From Marivita sp046591575 (lineage in GTDB: Bacteria; Pseudomonadota; Alphaproteobacteria; Rhodobacterales; Rhodobacteraceae), in contig NZ_JBIQWA010000002.1 of NCBI RefSeq assembly GCF_046591575.1, positions 394,240-458,239 on the forward strand: a stretch of 64,000 bases of DNA, in the 5' to 3' direction. The notes below the pieces were generated by a model. That model did no database searches and was not told where the DNA came from. It worked only from the letters and a program-made list of their open reading frames with translations. The translations under genes were made by a program, and so were the position numbers. Positions within the stretch are counted from its first letter, which is position 1. Each line of letters starts with the position of its first letter. Below are positions 18,402 through 28,087 of the stretch, piece after piece.

Positions 18402-19448
18402 TCAGGTGACGCTGATGCGTGGGTTGAGGTAAACGTAACCGATGTCAGAGATCAGCTGCGTGATCAGCACCACAAAGACCGACACCACCGACACCCCCAG
18501 CAAAAGCTCGATGTCGTTGTTGCTGGCCGCTTGCACCAGCGTCCAGCCAAAGCCTTTGTAATTGAACAGGGTTTCAACGATGACCACCCCGTTCAGCAGC
18601 CAGGGAAACTGCAGCATGATGACGGTAAACGGCGCGATCAGCGCATTGCGCAAGGCGTGTCTGATGACGATATTCGGAAAGCTCACACCTTTCAGGCGCG
18701 CCGTGCGGATATATTGCGCGGTCATGACCTCGGCCATGGACGCCCGCGTCATTCGCGCGATATATCCCATGCCATAAAGCGAGATGGTCAGCACCGGCAG
18801 AAAGAAATTCTCGAAATTGGCGTTCTCCATCGCAGAGGTTGCCGTGCCTTTGAACCATTTCAGCCCCACCGCCGAGGATGCAAACACCGCAATCAAGATC
18901 ACACCGGACACGTATTCCGGCGTCGCCGTGGTTGTGATGGCAACCGTCGACAGCGTGCGGTCGGTTTTTGAACCCTCGTTCATGCCCGACAAAACCCCCA
19001 GTATCAGCGCCGACGGCACCATCAGGACCATCACCCAGAACATCAGCTTGCCGGTCAGGCTCAGCCGGGTTGCGATGATGCTGCCGACCTCGTCTTTGAA
19101 CACCGTGGAAAAGCCCCAATACCCCTGCAGCACGCCGCAGAACTCGGGTGCTTCTTCGGGGGATTGACCGGGCAGGATACACCGGCCCTGAATACTGCCA
19201 TCGGGGTTTTCATGCCGGTAGGAGGGCAACACGCCAAGCCATTCGCCGTATTTGACAAGTGTCGGCTGAAGATACCCGCCGCGTTCCAGAAAGCTGCTGA
19301 CCTCGGCATCGCTCATGCGGAAATTGCCCTGCGTCTTGGCCAGCTTTTCCAGATTTGGGTAGAGGTTGGTTAACGTAAAAACAAGAAACGTCAGGCACAG
19401 ACCGGTCAGAATCATGATGCCAAGACGCCGAAGTATAAAAAGTCCCAT
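18402..19448 (-). CDS. Peptide-type ABC importer permease (DppB-like)
   Basis: A 348-residue inner-membrane permease beginning MGLFILRRLGIMILTGLCLT, the usual DppB start. The coupling loop TARLKGVSFPNIVIRHALRN, followed by PFTVIMLQFPWLLNGVVIVE and FNYKGFGWTLVQAA, is diagnostic of the DppB/OppB family. The periplasmic part after the first helix is somewhat enlarged (about residues 50-120, including two Cys). It is separated from the binding-protein gene by a terminator-like hairpin, so it is probably expressed by readthrough at a lower level. Confidence 0.88.
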   Translation of the reverse strand: MGLFILRRLGIMILTGLCLTFLVFTLTNLYPNLEKLAKTQGNFRMSDAEVSSFLERGGYLQPTLVKYGEWLGVLPSYRHENPDGSIQGRCILPGQSPEEAPEFCGVLQGYWGFSTVFKDEVGSIIATRLSLTGKLMFWVMVLMVPSALILGVLSGMNEGSKTDRTLSTVAITTTATPEYVSGVILIAVFASSAVGLKWFKGTATSAMENANFENFFLPVLTISLYGMGYIARMTRASMAEVMTAQYIRTARLKGVSFPNIVIRHALRNALIAPFTVIMLQFPWLLNGVVIVETLFNYKGFGWTLVQAASNNDIELLLGVSVVSVFVVLITQLISDIGYVYLNPRISVT

Positions 19449-19523
19449 GGTTCACCCTGTTGGTGGACGCCGCTTCGGACACGACAGATTATATTTTTTT
19501 ATTGTCTTCGCCCGATCACAGCG

Positions 19524-19549
19524 AAAAAACCGCGCCCGGATGGGCGCGG
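19524..19549 (-). terminator. Intraoperonic rho-independent terminator after the binding-protein gene
   Basis: On the minus strand CCGCGCCC, ATCC, GGGCGCGG is followed by six T. It lies between the binding-protein gene and the permease genes, the usual attenuator position that lets binding protein be made in excess of the membrane components. Confidence 0.8.
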
Positions 19550-19564
19550 CTGTCTTGACCATGC

Positions 19565-21235
19565 TCAGGCCTTAAAGCCGAACTTGTACAATTGCGGCAG
19601 GTCGGCGATGTGCTTGTCGACGCCGACCAGATTGTCACGATGATGTCGCATGGCGGTTCGCCAGTAGGGTTGAATTGTGACACCTTCCTCCACCATGATC
19701 GACTGCAACTTGCCCATCACCTCGCGGCGCGCGTCGACATCTGCCAGCGAATTGGCTTCGGCCAACAGCGCGTCGAATTCGTCATTGGCAAAACCGGACT
19801 CGTTCCATGCGACGCCTGATTTATAGGCAAGGCCCAGAACCTGTGTGCCCAAGGGCCGGTGGTTCCAGTTGGTCGACGAAAAGGCGTATTTCGTCCAGTC
19901 GTTCCAAAAGGTCGATCCGGGCAAAACCGTGTGACGGGCCTTGATGCCCGCATCATTCAGCTGGGCCACAACAGCCGCCGTGGTGTTGCGCCGCCAATCA
20001 TCGTCGATGGATTGCACCTCGTGTTCAAAGTCGCCCATGCCGGCCTCGTCCATCAGCGCCTTGGCCTTGGCAGGATCATAGGGCAGGCGGGTGATATCGG
20101 GGTGGTATTCCGGGTGCATCGGTCCGACGTGATGGTTGTCAGCCACGATACCATATCCGGCCATCCCCAGCTCAAGGCAGATTTCATTGTCAATTGCCAT
20201 CGCAAGCGCCTGACGGACCCGCTTGTCGCCATAGATCTTGTTGCCCTCATCATCCTCGGCCAGTTGGTTGGGACGAATGACGATGGTAAAGCCGGACGGG
20301 ATTTCCGAGCGGGTCAGCCCAATCGCATCGAACACGTCGATAAATTCGCCCACGGATTCCCAGTTCATGTCGATTTCTTCGGATTCATATGCCGCCAGGA
20401 ACGCCGCCGGGTCGGTGCCGTAATCGATGAATTCGATGCGGTCGATATAGCCGCCTTTGCCCGCCGCGTAGCCCCACCAATCAAAGCCTTCGTTGCGCAC
20501 AAGCACCGCCTTCACACCCACCTCGTGGCTTTCGGGCAGCATGAACCCCGTGCCAATCGGGTTTGCCAGCATGGTGTTGGCGTCAAAGCTCGAATGTGTG
20601 ATCGCGGCGGGATAGTCCGCCATGCCCGGAATCAGCGTAATGTCCGGCACGCTGGCCTTGAGCAGGACCGTATGGCTATCGACAACGGTAATCGCCCCCT
20701 CGGCGGCCTTGCCGGTGTCACTGTCAACCAGCGACGCCATGCGCGCGGCCATCGAATTGCCTTCGAGCGTGGTATCACACCAGCCTTCGATGTTGCGGGC
20801 CACGTCCTCGGCGGTGAAGTCGTCGCCATTGTTCCACTTGACGCCCTGACGCACCTTCAACGTGTATTCTGTCGCGTCGTCGTTGGCCTCCCAGCTTTCC
20901 AGCAGCATGGGCTCAAACGTCCCGTCATTGTTGTATTCGACCAGATATTCCAGCCACCCGGCGGTGAAGGTCGCAATCTGCGTCCAGTCATAGGTGCGCG
21001 GATCTTTCAGCGCGCGGACTTCCATCTGGAAGCGGATGGTGCCGCCTTGTTGCGCGTGTTCGGACGCTTGCACAGGCTGGGCCAATCCACCAAGCGCATA
21101 GGCCGCGCTGGCGGTCACACCCAGCGCGGTTGTCCGTGCCAGAAATTCGCGACGGTCCAGATGTCCATCTTTGAATTCCTGTGCGTACATTTCGGCGGAC
21201 GGGTGCACCCGATTGATCGGTGTGTGATGCGTCAT
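19565..21235 (-). CDS. Tat-exported substrate-binding protein of peptide-type ABC importer
   Basis: A 556-residue SBP_bac_5-family protein. The N-terminal region carries a twin-arginine signal, LDRREFLARTTALGV, then a hydrophobic stretch ending QPVQA, so it is exported folded. The mature part has the family features WLEYLVEYNNDGTFEPML, SWEANDDATEYTLKVRQGV.W and FTAEDVARNIEGW. The ATG at 21235 follows GGGAGAAAC and gives a normal Tat leader; the open frame upstream to 21301 has no such context. The substrate cannot be read from sequence: the family handles peptides, nickel, opines, sugars and glutathione. It is first in its operon, behind the promoter at 21392-21420. Confidence 0.88.
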   Translation of the reverse strand: MTHHTPINRVHPSAEMYAQEFKDGHLDRREFLARTTALGVTASAAYALGGLAQPVQASEHAQQGGTIRFQMEVRALKDPRTYDWTQIATFTAGWLEYLVEYNNDGTFEPMLLESWEANDDATEYTLKVRQGVKWNNGDDFTAEDVARNIEGWCDTTLEGNSMAARMASLVDSDTGKAAEGAITVVDSHTVLLKASVPDITLIPGMADYPAAITHSSFDANTMLANPIGTGFMLPESHEVGVKAVLVRNEGFDWWGYAAGKGGYIDRIEFIDYGTDPAAFLAAYESEEIDMNWESVGEFIDVFDAIGLTRSEIPSGFTIVIRPNQLAEDDEGNKIYGDKRVRQALAMAIDNEICLELGMAGYGIVADNHHVGPMHPEYHPDITRLPYDPAKAKALMDEAGMGDFEHEVQSIDDDWRRNTTAAVVAQLNDAGIKARHTVLPGSTFWNDWTKYAFSSTNWNHRPLGTQVLGLAYKSGVAWNESGFANDEFDALLAEANSLADVDARREVMGKLQSIMVEEGVTIQPYWRTAMRHHRDNLVGVDKHIADLPQLYKFGFKA

Positions 21236-21391
21236 GTGTTTCTCCCTGTGACACGTGTCTTGTTTTTGTGGAATGAGGCAAATGGCCGTTGGGCCCTGCA
21301 CAAAGGTATCATCGACGCAGTGCGTCTGATGCGGCTCTTGGCATCAATCGCCAGATTGAGCCTTTTTGGGTCTGAAAACGACATTGTCTTT

Positions 21392-21420
21392 GTCATATTG
21401 CGACATGCCGCAAGATGCAA
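21392..21420 (-). promoter_or_regulatory. Promoter with operator-like palindrome in the spacer (ABC importer operon)
   Basis: On the minus strand TTGCAT (21420-21415) and TATGAC (21397-21392) are 17 bases apart. The spacer contains the 16-base near-palindrome TTGCGGCATGTCGCAA (21413-21398), with one mismatched pair. It lies just past the miaA stop and about 155 bases before the binding-protein start. This geometry suits a repressor that occludes RNA polymerase; no regulator gene is adjacent. Confidence 0.5.
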
Positions 21421-21427
21421 ATCAGTC

Positions 21428-22333
21428 TTATGTTATTGCGACCTCAAGTTCTGCGGCCTCAAGCCATGTCCAGTGGCCCATCCGGGACCGAAACCAGGTG
21501 CGCTGACGTTTGGCAAACTGGCGGGTCAGGATGCTGGCGCGCTCGCTGGCTTGCTCTATTATCATGTGACCGTCCAGTACGGCCATCAGCTCGGCGGCTC
21601 CGATGGCTTTGGAGGACGGCAAATCGGGCGTCCAGCCCTCCTTATTGGCGCGCGCCTCGTCCAGTGCGCCTGCAGTGATCATACGTGCAAAGCGGTGTTC
21701 GATGCGCGGCGTCAGCCAGTCTTTCGGCGCATCAACGACAAAGGCCTGCACATCCGCAAGGCTCAGACGGGGCGGTGGGGTTGCATCCTGCCACGCAGCC
21801 AACCCGGTGCCGGTGCTGCGCAACACTTCCCAGGCGCGCTGCACCCGCATTGGGTTTTCAAGATCAATCCGTGATCGGGTGTCAGCATCCAGGTCCGGGA
21901 TCAGACTGCGATGCCCGTGATCGGTGATCCGCGCCGTGGCTTCGGCCCGGACTGCATCCGGCGTTTCGGGAATACGCGCAAGGCCCTGCGTCAGCGCGGT
22001 AAAATAAAGACCGGTGCCGCCAACGATGATCGGTCTTGGGCCGGCGTCCAGATACGGTTCAAGATCGCGCAGCCAGTCACCGACCGAATAGACCACGTCG
22101 CGTGCCACATGCCCATAAAGCACATGCGGCGCGCGTGCCTCGTCCTGCACAGACGGGCGCGCGGTCAAGATGCGCCAATCGGCATAGACCTGGATGGCAT
22201 CGGCATTGATCACGATCCCGCCCTGTTGTTCGGCAATCCGCAGTGCAAGGTCTGATTTTCCACTCGCCGTCGGACCTGCGATCAGCACCGGTGTGGTCGG
22301 GGACAGGCCCGAAATAAGCTTTGAAATATCCAC
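21428..22333 (-). CDS. miaA: tRNA dimethylallyltransferase
   Basis: Adds dimethylallyl to A37 of tRNAs that read codons starting with U. The product (about 301 residues) shows the P-loop LIAGPTASGKSDLALRIAE, the substrate region INADAIQVYADWRILTARPS, and IIVGGTGLYFTALTQGL, then FAKRQRTWFRSRM near the C-terminus. GTG 22333 is preferred because it leaves about 15 residues before the P-loop region; GTG 22375 is an alternative that would add 14 residues. It is divergent from pyrH. IQVYADW replaces the common MQVYRGLDI variant but keeps the key Asp and Gln. Confidence 0.93.
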   Translation of the reverse strand: MDISKLISGLSPTTPVLIAGPTASGKSDLALRIAEQQGGIVINADAIQVYADWRILTARPSVQDEARAPHVLYGHVARDVVYSVGDWLRDLEPYLDAGPRPIIVGGTGLYFTALTQGLARIPETPDAVRAEATARITDHGHRSLIPDLDADTRSRIDLENPMRVQRAWEVLRSTGTGLAAWQDATPPPRLSLADVQAFVVDAPKDWLTPRIEHRFARMITAGALDEARANKEGWTPDLPSSKAIGAAELMAVLDGHMIIEQASERASILTRQFAKRQRTWFRSRMGHWTWLEAAELEVAIT

Positions 22334-22469
22334 GGTGACGCGCCTGTATCCTTGTCTTTGACGGCCCGGCTGCACGGGATTGACCTGCGGCGTGACTGCG
22401 CCTTGCTCCCCTGCTGCTTTTCCGACATTTTGCGCGCAACCTTAGACTCTCGGCCAAACGGAGCGCAAT

Positions 22470-23219
22470 ATGACGGACAGCGACGCCCCCAAACCCAAAT
22501 ACAAACGTGTGATGCTCAAGATATCGGGTGAAGCACTCATGGGCGATCAGGGGTTCGGCCTGCATCCCCCAACGGTCGAGCGCATCGCGCGCGAGGTGAA
22601 ATCGGTCCATGATCTGGGCGTCGAGATTTGTATGGTGATCGGCGGCGGCAACGTCTTTCGCGGCCTGCAAGGCTCGGCACAGGGGATGGAGCGCACCACC
22701 GCAGACTATATGGGCATGTTGGCGACGGTCATGAACGCCCTTGCCATGCAGTCCGCGCTTGAGCAACTGGGCGTGTTCACCCGCGTGATCAGTGCGATTC
22801 CGATGGATCAGGTGTGCGAACCCTACATCCGTCGCCGGGCTGTGCGGCATCTTGAAAAACACCGGGTCTGCATTTTTGCGGCAGGCACCGGCAATCCGTA
22901 TTTCACCACCGACACCGCCGCCACATTGCGCGCCAACGAAATGTCCTGCGAGGCAATCTTCAAAGGCACCAAGGTGGACGGGGTCTATGACAAAGATCCG
23001 GCAAAACATGATGATGCAGTCCGGTATGACAAGGTCACCTATGACGAGGTGCTGCAAAAAAACCTTGGTGTCATGGACGCATCGGCCATTGCGCTGGCGC
23101 GCGACAACAATCTGCCAATCATTGTGTTTTCCCTTGATGAACCCGGCGGGTTTCGCGGAATTCTGGCAGGCGAGGGCACCTATACAATCGTTCACCCCGG
23201 GACATACGCGTCCGGCTAG
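22470..23219 (+). CDS. pyrH: UMP kinase
   Basis: Bacterial-type UMP kinase of the amino-acid-kinase fold, making UDP from UMP and ATP. The 249-residue protein has the phosphate loop VMLKISGEALMGDQGFG (14-30), VIGGGNVFRG, a UMP-binding stretch VFAAGTGNPYFTTDTAA-like (here IFAAGTGNPYFTTDTAA), and KVDGVYDKDP. GGAG precedes the ATG by about 8 bases. It heads the conserved block pyrH-frr-uppS-cdsA-dxr-rseP-bamA. Confidence 0.96.
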   Translation: MTDSDAPKPKYKRVMLKISGEALMGDQGFGLHPPTVERIAREVKSVHDLGVEICMVIGGGNVFRGLQGSAQGMERTTADYMGMLATVMNALAMQSALEQLGVFTRVISAIPMDQVCEPYIRRRAVRHLEKHRVCIFAAGTGNPYFTTDTAATLRANEMSCEAIFKGTKVDGVYDKDPAKHDDAVRYDKVTYDEVLQKNLGVMDASAIALARDNNLPIIVFSLDEPGGFRGILAGEGTYTIVHPGTYASG

Positions 23220-23349
23220 TCGGCGCGGTTATGATCTTGGGGTGTCAGAACGCGACTGCTGGGTCCGAACAACCACCAAGACGCTATACTTTCGGGCGCG
23301 CGTCGCTTAGAACCCAATAAAAGCACAAAAATTCGATCTTGAGGGCCAC

Positions 23350-23913
23350 ATGGCAGACGACTTTCTACTTGATACCGATGATCTGACGCGCCGTATGGAC
23401 GGTGCGATGGCCAATTTGCGCACCGAATTCGCGTCATTGCGCACCGGACGCGCCAGCGCGTCAATGCTTGAGCCGGTGATGGTGGACGCCTATGGCAGCC
23501 TGACCCCGATCAATCAGGTGGGCACGGTGAACGTGCCGGAACCGCGTATGGTGACGGTGAATGTCTGGGACAAGGGACTGGTCGGGAAAGTTGAAAAAGC
23601 TATTCGCGAAAGCGGGTTGGGGATCAATCCTCAACTGAATGGCACGATCATCATGCTGCCGATCCCCGAACTGAACGAGGAACGCCGTCGCGAGCTGGGC
23701 AAGGTTGCCGGAAGCTATGCGGAAAACGCCCGCGTGTCGGTTCGCAACATTCGCCGGGACGGTATGGACCAGATCAAAAAGGCCAAGGCCGAGGGCATGT
23801 CAGAAGATGACCAGAAATTCTGGGAAACCGAAGTCCAGGAACTGACCGACGATTACATCAAAAAGATTGATGCCGCTTTGGAGACGAAGCAAGAAGAGAT
23901 CATGCAAGTCTGA
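23350..23913 (+). CDS. frr: Ribosome recycling factor
   Basis: Releases post-termination ribosomes together with EF-G. The length of 187 residues is standard. ANLRTEFASLRTGRASASML near the start, the beta-domain segment YGSLTPINQVGTVNVPEPR, and the C-terminal helix NIRRDGMDQIKKAKAEGMSE are all conserved. A 130-base gap with no clear hairpin separates it from pyrH. Confidence 0.96.
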   Translation: MADDFLLDTDDLTRRMDGAMANLRTEFASLRTGRASASMLEPVMVDAYGSLTPINQVGTVNVPEPRMVTVNVWDKGLVGKVEKAIRESGLGINPQLNGTIIMLPIPELNEERRRELGKVAGSYAENARVSVRNIRRDGMDQIKKAKAEGMSEDDQKFWETEVQELTDDYIKKIDAALETKQEEIMQV

Positions 23914-23939
23914 GCATCCGCAGGAAGGACGTCGGCACG

Positions 23940-24677
23940 ATGGCACAGCCCCAGCCTCAGCCTAAACAGACTGGCGACGGTCCGCGCCATGTGGCGATCA
24001 TCATGGATGGCAATGGCCGCTGGGCCGCGCAACGCGGTCGGCCGCGTTTATTCGGGCATCAGGCCGGGGCACGGCGGGTGCGCGAAATCGTCGAAGCCTG
24101 TCCCGAGCTTGGGGTCGATTATCTGACGGTATTCGCCTTTTCGACCGAGAACTGGAAACGCACCCAGTCCGAGGTGGCGGGCCTCATGAACCTGTTTCGC
24201 CGCTACATCACCCGCGAGGCGAAGGCGCTCAAGGCCAATGACGTGTGCGTGCGGTTCATCGGCGACCGCGTGCGCCTTGATAAAAAACTGGTCGCGATGA
24301 TGGACGAGCTTGAGGCGCTGACCGCAGAGTGCCGCACCGTCAACCTGACCATCGCCATCAATTATGGTGGCCGCGACGAGGTCGCCCGGGCCACCAAACG
24401 TCTGGCGCGGGATGTTGCATCAGGCAGGCTTGATCCTGAAGCAGTGGATGAAGAAACGCTGCCAAAGTATCTTGACACTTGCGTTCTTCCCGATCCGGAT
24501 CTGGTGATCCGTACCAGCGGAGAAGCCCGTATTTCGAATTTCCTGCTGTGGCAATCGGCCTATTCGGAATACGAATTTATCGACACGCTCTGGCCGGATT
24601 TTTCAGCCGACGAGTTTCGGGCAACAGTAGGAGGCTTCGGCGCGCGGGATCGGCGCTTTGGGGCCGTGCGGGCATGA
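23940..24677 (+). CDS. uppS: Undecaprenyl-diphosphate synthase (isoprenyl transferase)
   Basis: Cis-prenyl transferase that builds the C55 lipid carrier for peptidoglycan and other glycans. The 245-residue product has the diphosphate-binding HVAIIMDGNGRWAAQRG (17-33, catalytic Asp23), GHQAGARRVREIVE, LTVFAFSTENWKR, and the C-terminal signature DLVIRTSGEARISNFLLWQ. Its stop overlaps cdsA by 4 bases. Confidence 0.96.
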   Translation: MAQPQPQPKQTGDGPRHVAIIMDGNGRWAAQRGRPRLFGHQAGARRVREIVEACPELGVDYLTVFAFSTENWKRTQSEVAGLMNLFRRYITREAKALKANDVCVRFIGDRVRLDKKLVAMMDELEALTAECRTVNLTIAINYGGRDEVARATKRLARDVASGRLDPEAVDEETLPKYLDTCVLPDPDLVIRTSGEARISNFLLWQSAYSEYEFIDTLWPDFSADEFRATVGGFGARDRRFGAVRA

Positions 24678-25462
24678 CCACCGGCAAGTGGGACGATCTG
24701 TTGCCGCGGCTTGCCTCCGCGGTGGCCATGGTGGGCATTGGCGCGCTGGGGGTTTGGCTTGGCGGGTTATGGTTTCATGCGCTGATTTCTGTGGTGGTGG
24801 GGCTTATGGTGTGGGAACTTGTCACCATGCTCGACACCGCGCGCAACCGGTCTGCCTTGATATTGGGCGTCGCGTCGGGTGCCGCTGCCATGGTGGCGAT
24901 AGAACTGCCGGCCTCTTTTGCGCTGCCACTGTTGCTGATTCCGTCCATGCTGGGCCTTGGCCGTATGGAAAACGGCGGCGTGACATATGCGGTGTTCACC
25001 GCTCTGATCCAGTTGGCCGGGTACGGGCTGATGGCGTTGCGCGATGACTTCGGCCTGACATGGATGGTCTGGCTGCTGCTTGTGGTGGTTGTGACCGACA
25101 TCGCCGGGTATTTTGCCGGTCGGTTGATTGGCGGGCCCAAACTTTGGCCCCGCGTCAGCCCCAAGAAAACATGGTCCGGAACGGTTGCTGGATGGGCCGG
25201 TTCTGCGGTGCTGGCCGTGATGTTTGCCGGTGCCACCAAAGCGGGGGCAGGGCTGATCGGGGTCAGCGTCGCGGTCAGCATGGCCAGCCAGATTGGGGAT
25301 ATCGCCGAAAGCGCGATCAAACGGCGGTCCGGCGTCAAGGACAGCTCGAACCTCATTCCCGGTCACGGTGGGTTGCTGGACCGGTTTGACGGGATGCTGG
25401 GGGCGGCGATCTTTATCGTGATTGCAGGGCAGCTTATTGGTTTTCCTCCGGGGTCCGAATGA
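24674..25462 (+). CDS. cdsA: Phosphatidate cytidylyltransferase
   Basis: Integral membrane enzyme that makes CDP-diacylglycerol for phospholipid synthesis. It has 262 residues with about seven hydrophobic segments. The C-terminal CDS signature is IKRRSGVKDSSNLIPGHGG, followed by LLDRFDG (about residues 216-243). ATG 24674 is chosen because it overlaps the uppS stop (ATGA) and starts just before the first membrane helix; the frame is open further upstream inside uppS. It overlaps dxr by 4 bases. Confidence 0.95.
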   Translation: MTTGKWDDLLPRLASAVAMVGIGALGVWLGGLWFHALISVVVGLMVWELVTMLDTARNRSALILGVASGAAAMVAIELPASFALPLLLIPSMLGLGRMENGGVTYAVFTALIQLAGYGLMALRDDFGLTWMVWLLLVVVVTDIAGYFAGRLIGGPKLWPRVSPKKTWSGTVAGWAGSAVLAVMFAGATKAGAGLIGVSVAVSMASQIGDIAESAIKRRSGVKDSSNLIPGHGGLLDRFDGMLGAAIFIVIAGQLIGFPPGSE

Positions 25463-26622
25463 GGCGGGTGACGATATTCGGGGCCACCGGCTCTATCGGG
25501 CAGAACACGCTGAACCTGATTGGCCGCGATCCGGACGCCTATGATGTCGTTGCGCTGACCGGTGGTCAGAATATCGCGCAACTTGCGAAAGACGCCATCG
25601 CGTTCAAGGCGGATGTTGCCGTCACCGCTCATTCGCATTTGTTGAATGATCTGCGACAGGCGCTTGCTGGATCAGGTGTCGAAGCTGCCGCAGGCCCGCA
25701 AGCCTTGATTGATGCGGCGGCGCGCCCGGCGGATTGGGTGATGTCGTCAATCGTCGGATCAGCCGGTCTGGCACCGGGGCTGACCGCACTGCAACAGGGC
25801 GCAAGCCTGGCACTTGCCAACAAGGAAAGCATGGTCTGCGCAGGCCCGCTGATGTTGTCCACCGCCAAAGCACATGGCGCGCGGATCTTGCCCGTCGACA
25901 GTGAACATTCAGCGGTGTTTCAGGCGTTGATCGGCGAAGATCTGGACGCGATCGAGCGCGTGATCATCACCGCCTCTGGCGGCGCGTTTCGCGATTGGCC
26001 GTTAGAGGATCTGGCCGCTGCAACCCCGGAACAGGCCGCCCAGCATCCCAATTGGGACATGGGCCAGCGCATCACCATCGACAGCGCGTCCATGTTTAAC
26101 AAGGCGCTTGAGCTGATTGAAACAAAAGAGTTTTTTCAGATCGCCCCGGCAAAGATCGAAGCCGTGGTTCATCCCGAATCGATGATCCACGCGCTGGTCG
26201 GGTTCCAGGACGGCGCGCTGATGGCGCATGTTGGCCCGCCGGATATGCGCCACGCGATCGGGTTTGCCCTGCACTATCCCCAGCGCAAGGCGCTGCCTGT
26301 TGAACGGCTTGATCTTGTGTCGCTTGGACAGCTGACCTTCCGCCCCGCCGACGAGCAGCGCTGGCCCGCGTTGCGCCTTGCCAGAGAGGTGATGGCAACA
26401 GGTGGTCTGGCGGGCGCTGTGTTCAATGCCGCCAAGGAACGGGCGCTTGACGGGTTTCTGGATCGGCGCATCGGATTTCAGCAGATTGCATCGGTTGTGG
26501 AAGAGGTTCTTTCCAGAGTTTCGGCCCAACCGGGCCACATTGATGCCGCCATCACCCTTGATAACGTGATGCATGCAGACCATCTCGCTCGGGTAAGGGC
26601 AGATGAAATCATGAACAAATAA
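25459..26622 (+). CDS. dxr: 1-deoxy-D-xylulose 5-phosphate reductoisomerase
   Basis: Second enzyme of the MEP isoprenoid pathway, NADPH and divalent-metal dependent. The 387-residue product has the NADPH motif IFGATGSIGQNTL (6-18), ANKESMVCAG, the metal/substrate region PVDSEHSAVFQAL, ASGGAFRDWP, and HPNWDMGQRITIDSASMFNK, all typical. It supplies precursors for the UppS product encoded two genes upstream. The start overlaps the cdsA stop. Confidence 0.96.
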   Translation: MRRVTIFGATGSIGQNTLNLIGRDPDAYDVVALTGGQNIAQLAKDAIAFKADVAVTAHSHLLNDLRQALAGSGVEAAAGPQALIDAAARPADWVMSSIVGSAGLAPGLTALQQGASLALANKESMVCAGPLMLSTAKAHGARILPVDSEHSAVFQALIGEDLDAIERVIITASGGAFRDWPLEDLAAATPEQAAQHPNWDMGQRITIDSASMFNKALELIETKEFFQIAPAKIEAVVHPESMIHALVGFQDGALMAHVGPPDMRHAIGFALHYPQRKALPVERLDLVSLGQLTFRPADEQRWPALRLAREVMATGGLAGAVFNAAKERALDGFLDRRIGFQQIASVVEEVLSRVSAQPGHIDAAITLDNVMHADHLARVRADEIMNK

Positions 26623-26634
26623 AGAGGTTGAGCC

Positions 26635-27978
26635 GTGGATATTGCAGCGTTGCTGCCGCAGTTTGGTGGGGTGATCTGGACCATTCTGGCCTTTGTGATC
26701 GCCTTGTCGGTTATTGTCGCGATCCATGAATACGGGCATTACATCGTGGGCCGCTGGTCCGGGATTGATGCTGACGTGTTCTCGCTTGGCTTTGGGCCGG
26801 TGTTGTTTTCGCGGGTCGATAAACGCGGCACCAAATGGCAATTTGCGCTGCTGCCCTTGGGCGGCTACGTCAAATTTAAGGGGGACGAAAACGCCTCTGG
26901 GGGCAAAGACGAAGACGCCATGGCCGAACTGTCCGATGCGGAACGCCGCCGAACCATGAACGGCGCGCCGCTTTGGGCGCGGGCGTTGACGGTTGCTGCA
27001 GGTCCGGCGTTCAACTTTGCCCTGTCCATCCTGATCTTTACCGGTGTGTTCATGCTGCGCGGCGAGGTGACAGACCCCGTCAAAGTCGGCGAATTGCGCG
27101 CGGTGCCATCGCAGAACGAATTGCAGGTGGGCGACGAGCTTGTCGAGATTTCCGGTGTGCCGCTGCCATCCTTCAACGATGGCGCGTTGTTTGAGACCTT
27201 CCTCAACCAACTGCCGGAATCGGCCAATCTTGAATACACGGTGATCCGCGACGGACAAGAGCAGGTGATCCAGGGACCGTATGTCTATCCGCCAGTGGCC
27301 ACCCAGATCATTCCACGCTCTGCTGCGGATGATGCGGGCTTTCGTCCGGGCGATATCGTGACATCCATCAATGCGACCGACATCTACTCTTTTGAACAAT
27401 TGCGTGTCGCGGTCGAGGGATCAGAGGGCGAAACCCTGGATCTTGAGGTGTGGCGCGACGGCGAAATCCGCGAATTGCAGCTGACACCACGCCGCACGGA
27501 CGAACCACAGCCCGACGGGTCGTTCAAAACCGTGTACCGCATGGGCATTATCGGCGGGATGTTTTTTGAACCGGCGACCGAATTCGGCGGCCCGGTCAGT
27601 GCGATGATGTCCGGGGTCGAACAGACCGGACGCATCATTCAGGGATCGCTGTCCGGTCTCTATCACATGATCACCGGAGCCATCAGCACCTGCAATCTGT
27701 CGGGTCCGATCGGTATTGCCGAAACCTCTGGTTCTATGGCGTCGCAGGGTACGGCGAACTTTATCTGGTTCATCGCCGTCCTCAGCACCGCTGTTGGTCT
27801 GTTGAACCTGTTCCCCATCCCGGTTCTGGATGGCGGGCACCTGGTGTTTCACGCCTATGAGGCAGTCACCGGCAAACCCCCAAGCGATAAGGTTCTGCGC
27901 GTGCTGATGGGCATCGGGTTGACGCTGTTGCTGTCATTGATGCTCTTTGCGTTAACAAACGATCTTTTCTGCCCCTGA
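26635..27978 (+). CDS. rseP: Site-2 intramembrane metalloprotease RseP
   Basis: Inner-membrane zinc protease of the S2P family; in E. coli it cleaves anti-sigma factor RseA and signal-peptide remnants. The 447-residue protein starts at a GTG preceded by AGAGG. It has the zinc motif HEYGH (31-35), a PDZ region (about 215-285; RSAADDAGFRPGDIVTSING-like) and the third zinc ligand in NLFPIPVLDGGHL near residue 400. An anti-sigma substrate in this organism is not shown here. Confidence 0.93.
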   Translation: MDIAALLPQFGGVIWTILAFVIALSVIVAIHEYGHYIVGRWSGIDADVFSLGFGPVLFSRVDKRGTKWQFALLPLGGYVKFKGDENASGGKDEDAMAELSDAERRRTMNGAPLWARALTVAAGPAFNFALSILIFTGVFMLRGEVTDPVKVGELRAVPSQNELQVGDELVEISGVPLPSFNDGALFETFLNQLPESANLEYTVIRDGQEQVIQGPYVYPPVATQIIPRSAADDAGFRPGDIVTSINATDIYSFEQLRVAVEGSEGETLDLEVWRDGEIRELQLTPRRTDEPQPDGSFKTVYRMGIIGGMFFEPATEFGGPVSAMMSGVEQTGRIIQGSLSGLYHMITGAISTCNLSGPIGIAETSGSMASQGTANFIWFIAVLSTAVGLLNLFPIPVLDGGHLVFHAYEAVTGKPPSDKVLRVLMGIGLTLLLSLMLFALTNDLFCP

Positions 27979-28087
27979 TTGGCCCGGAATCACGAACGCG
28001 TCTCTTGGAATCGCCTCAATTGGGTTCGCAATAGCGTCACATTTGGGATGGATACATGGTCAACGACCCAGACATCCGAGGTGCGTC

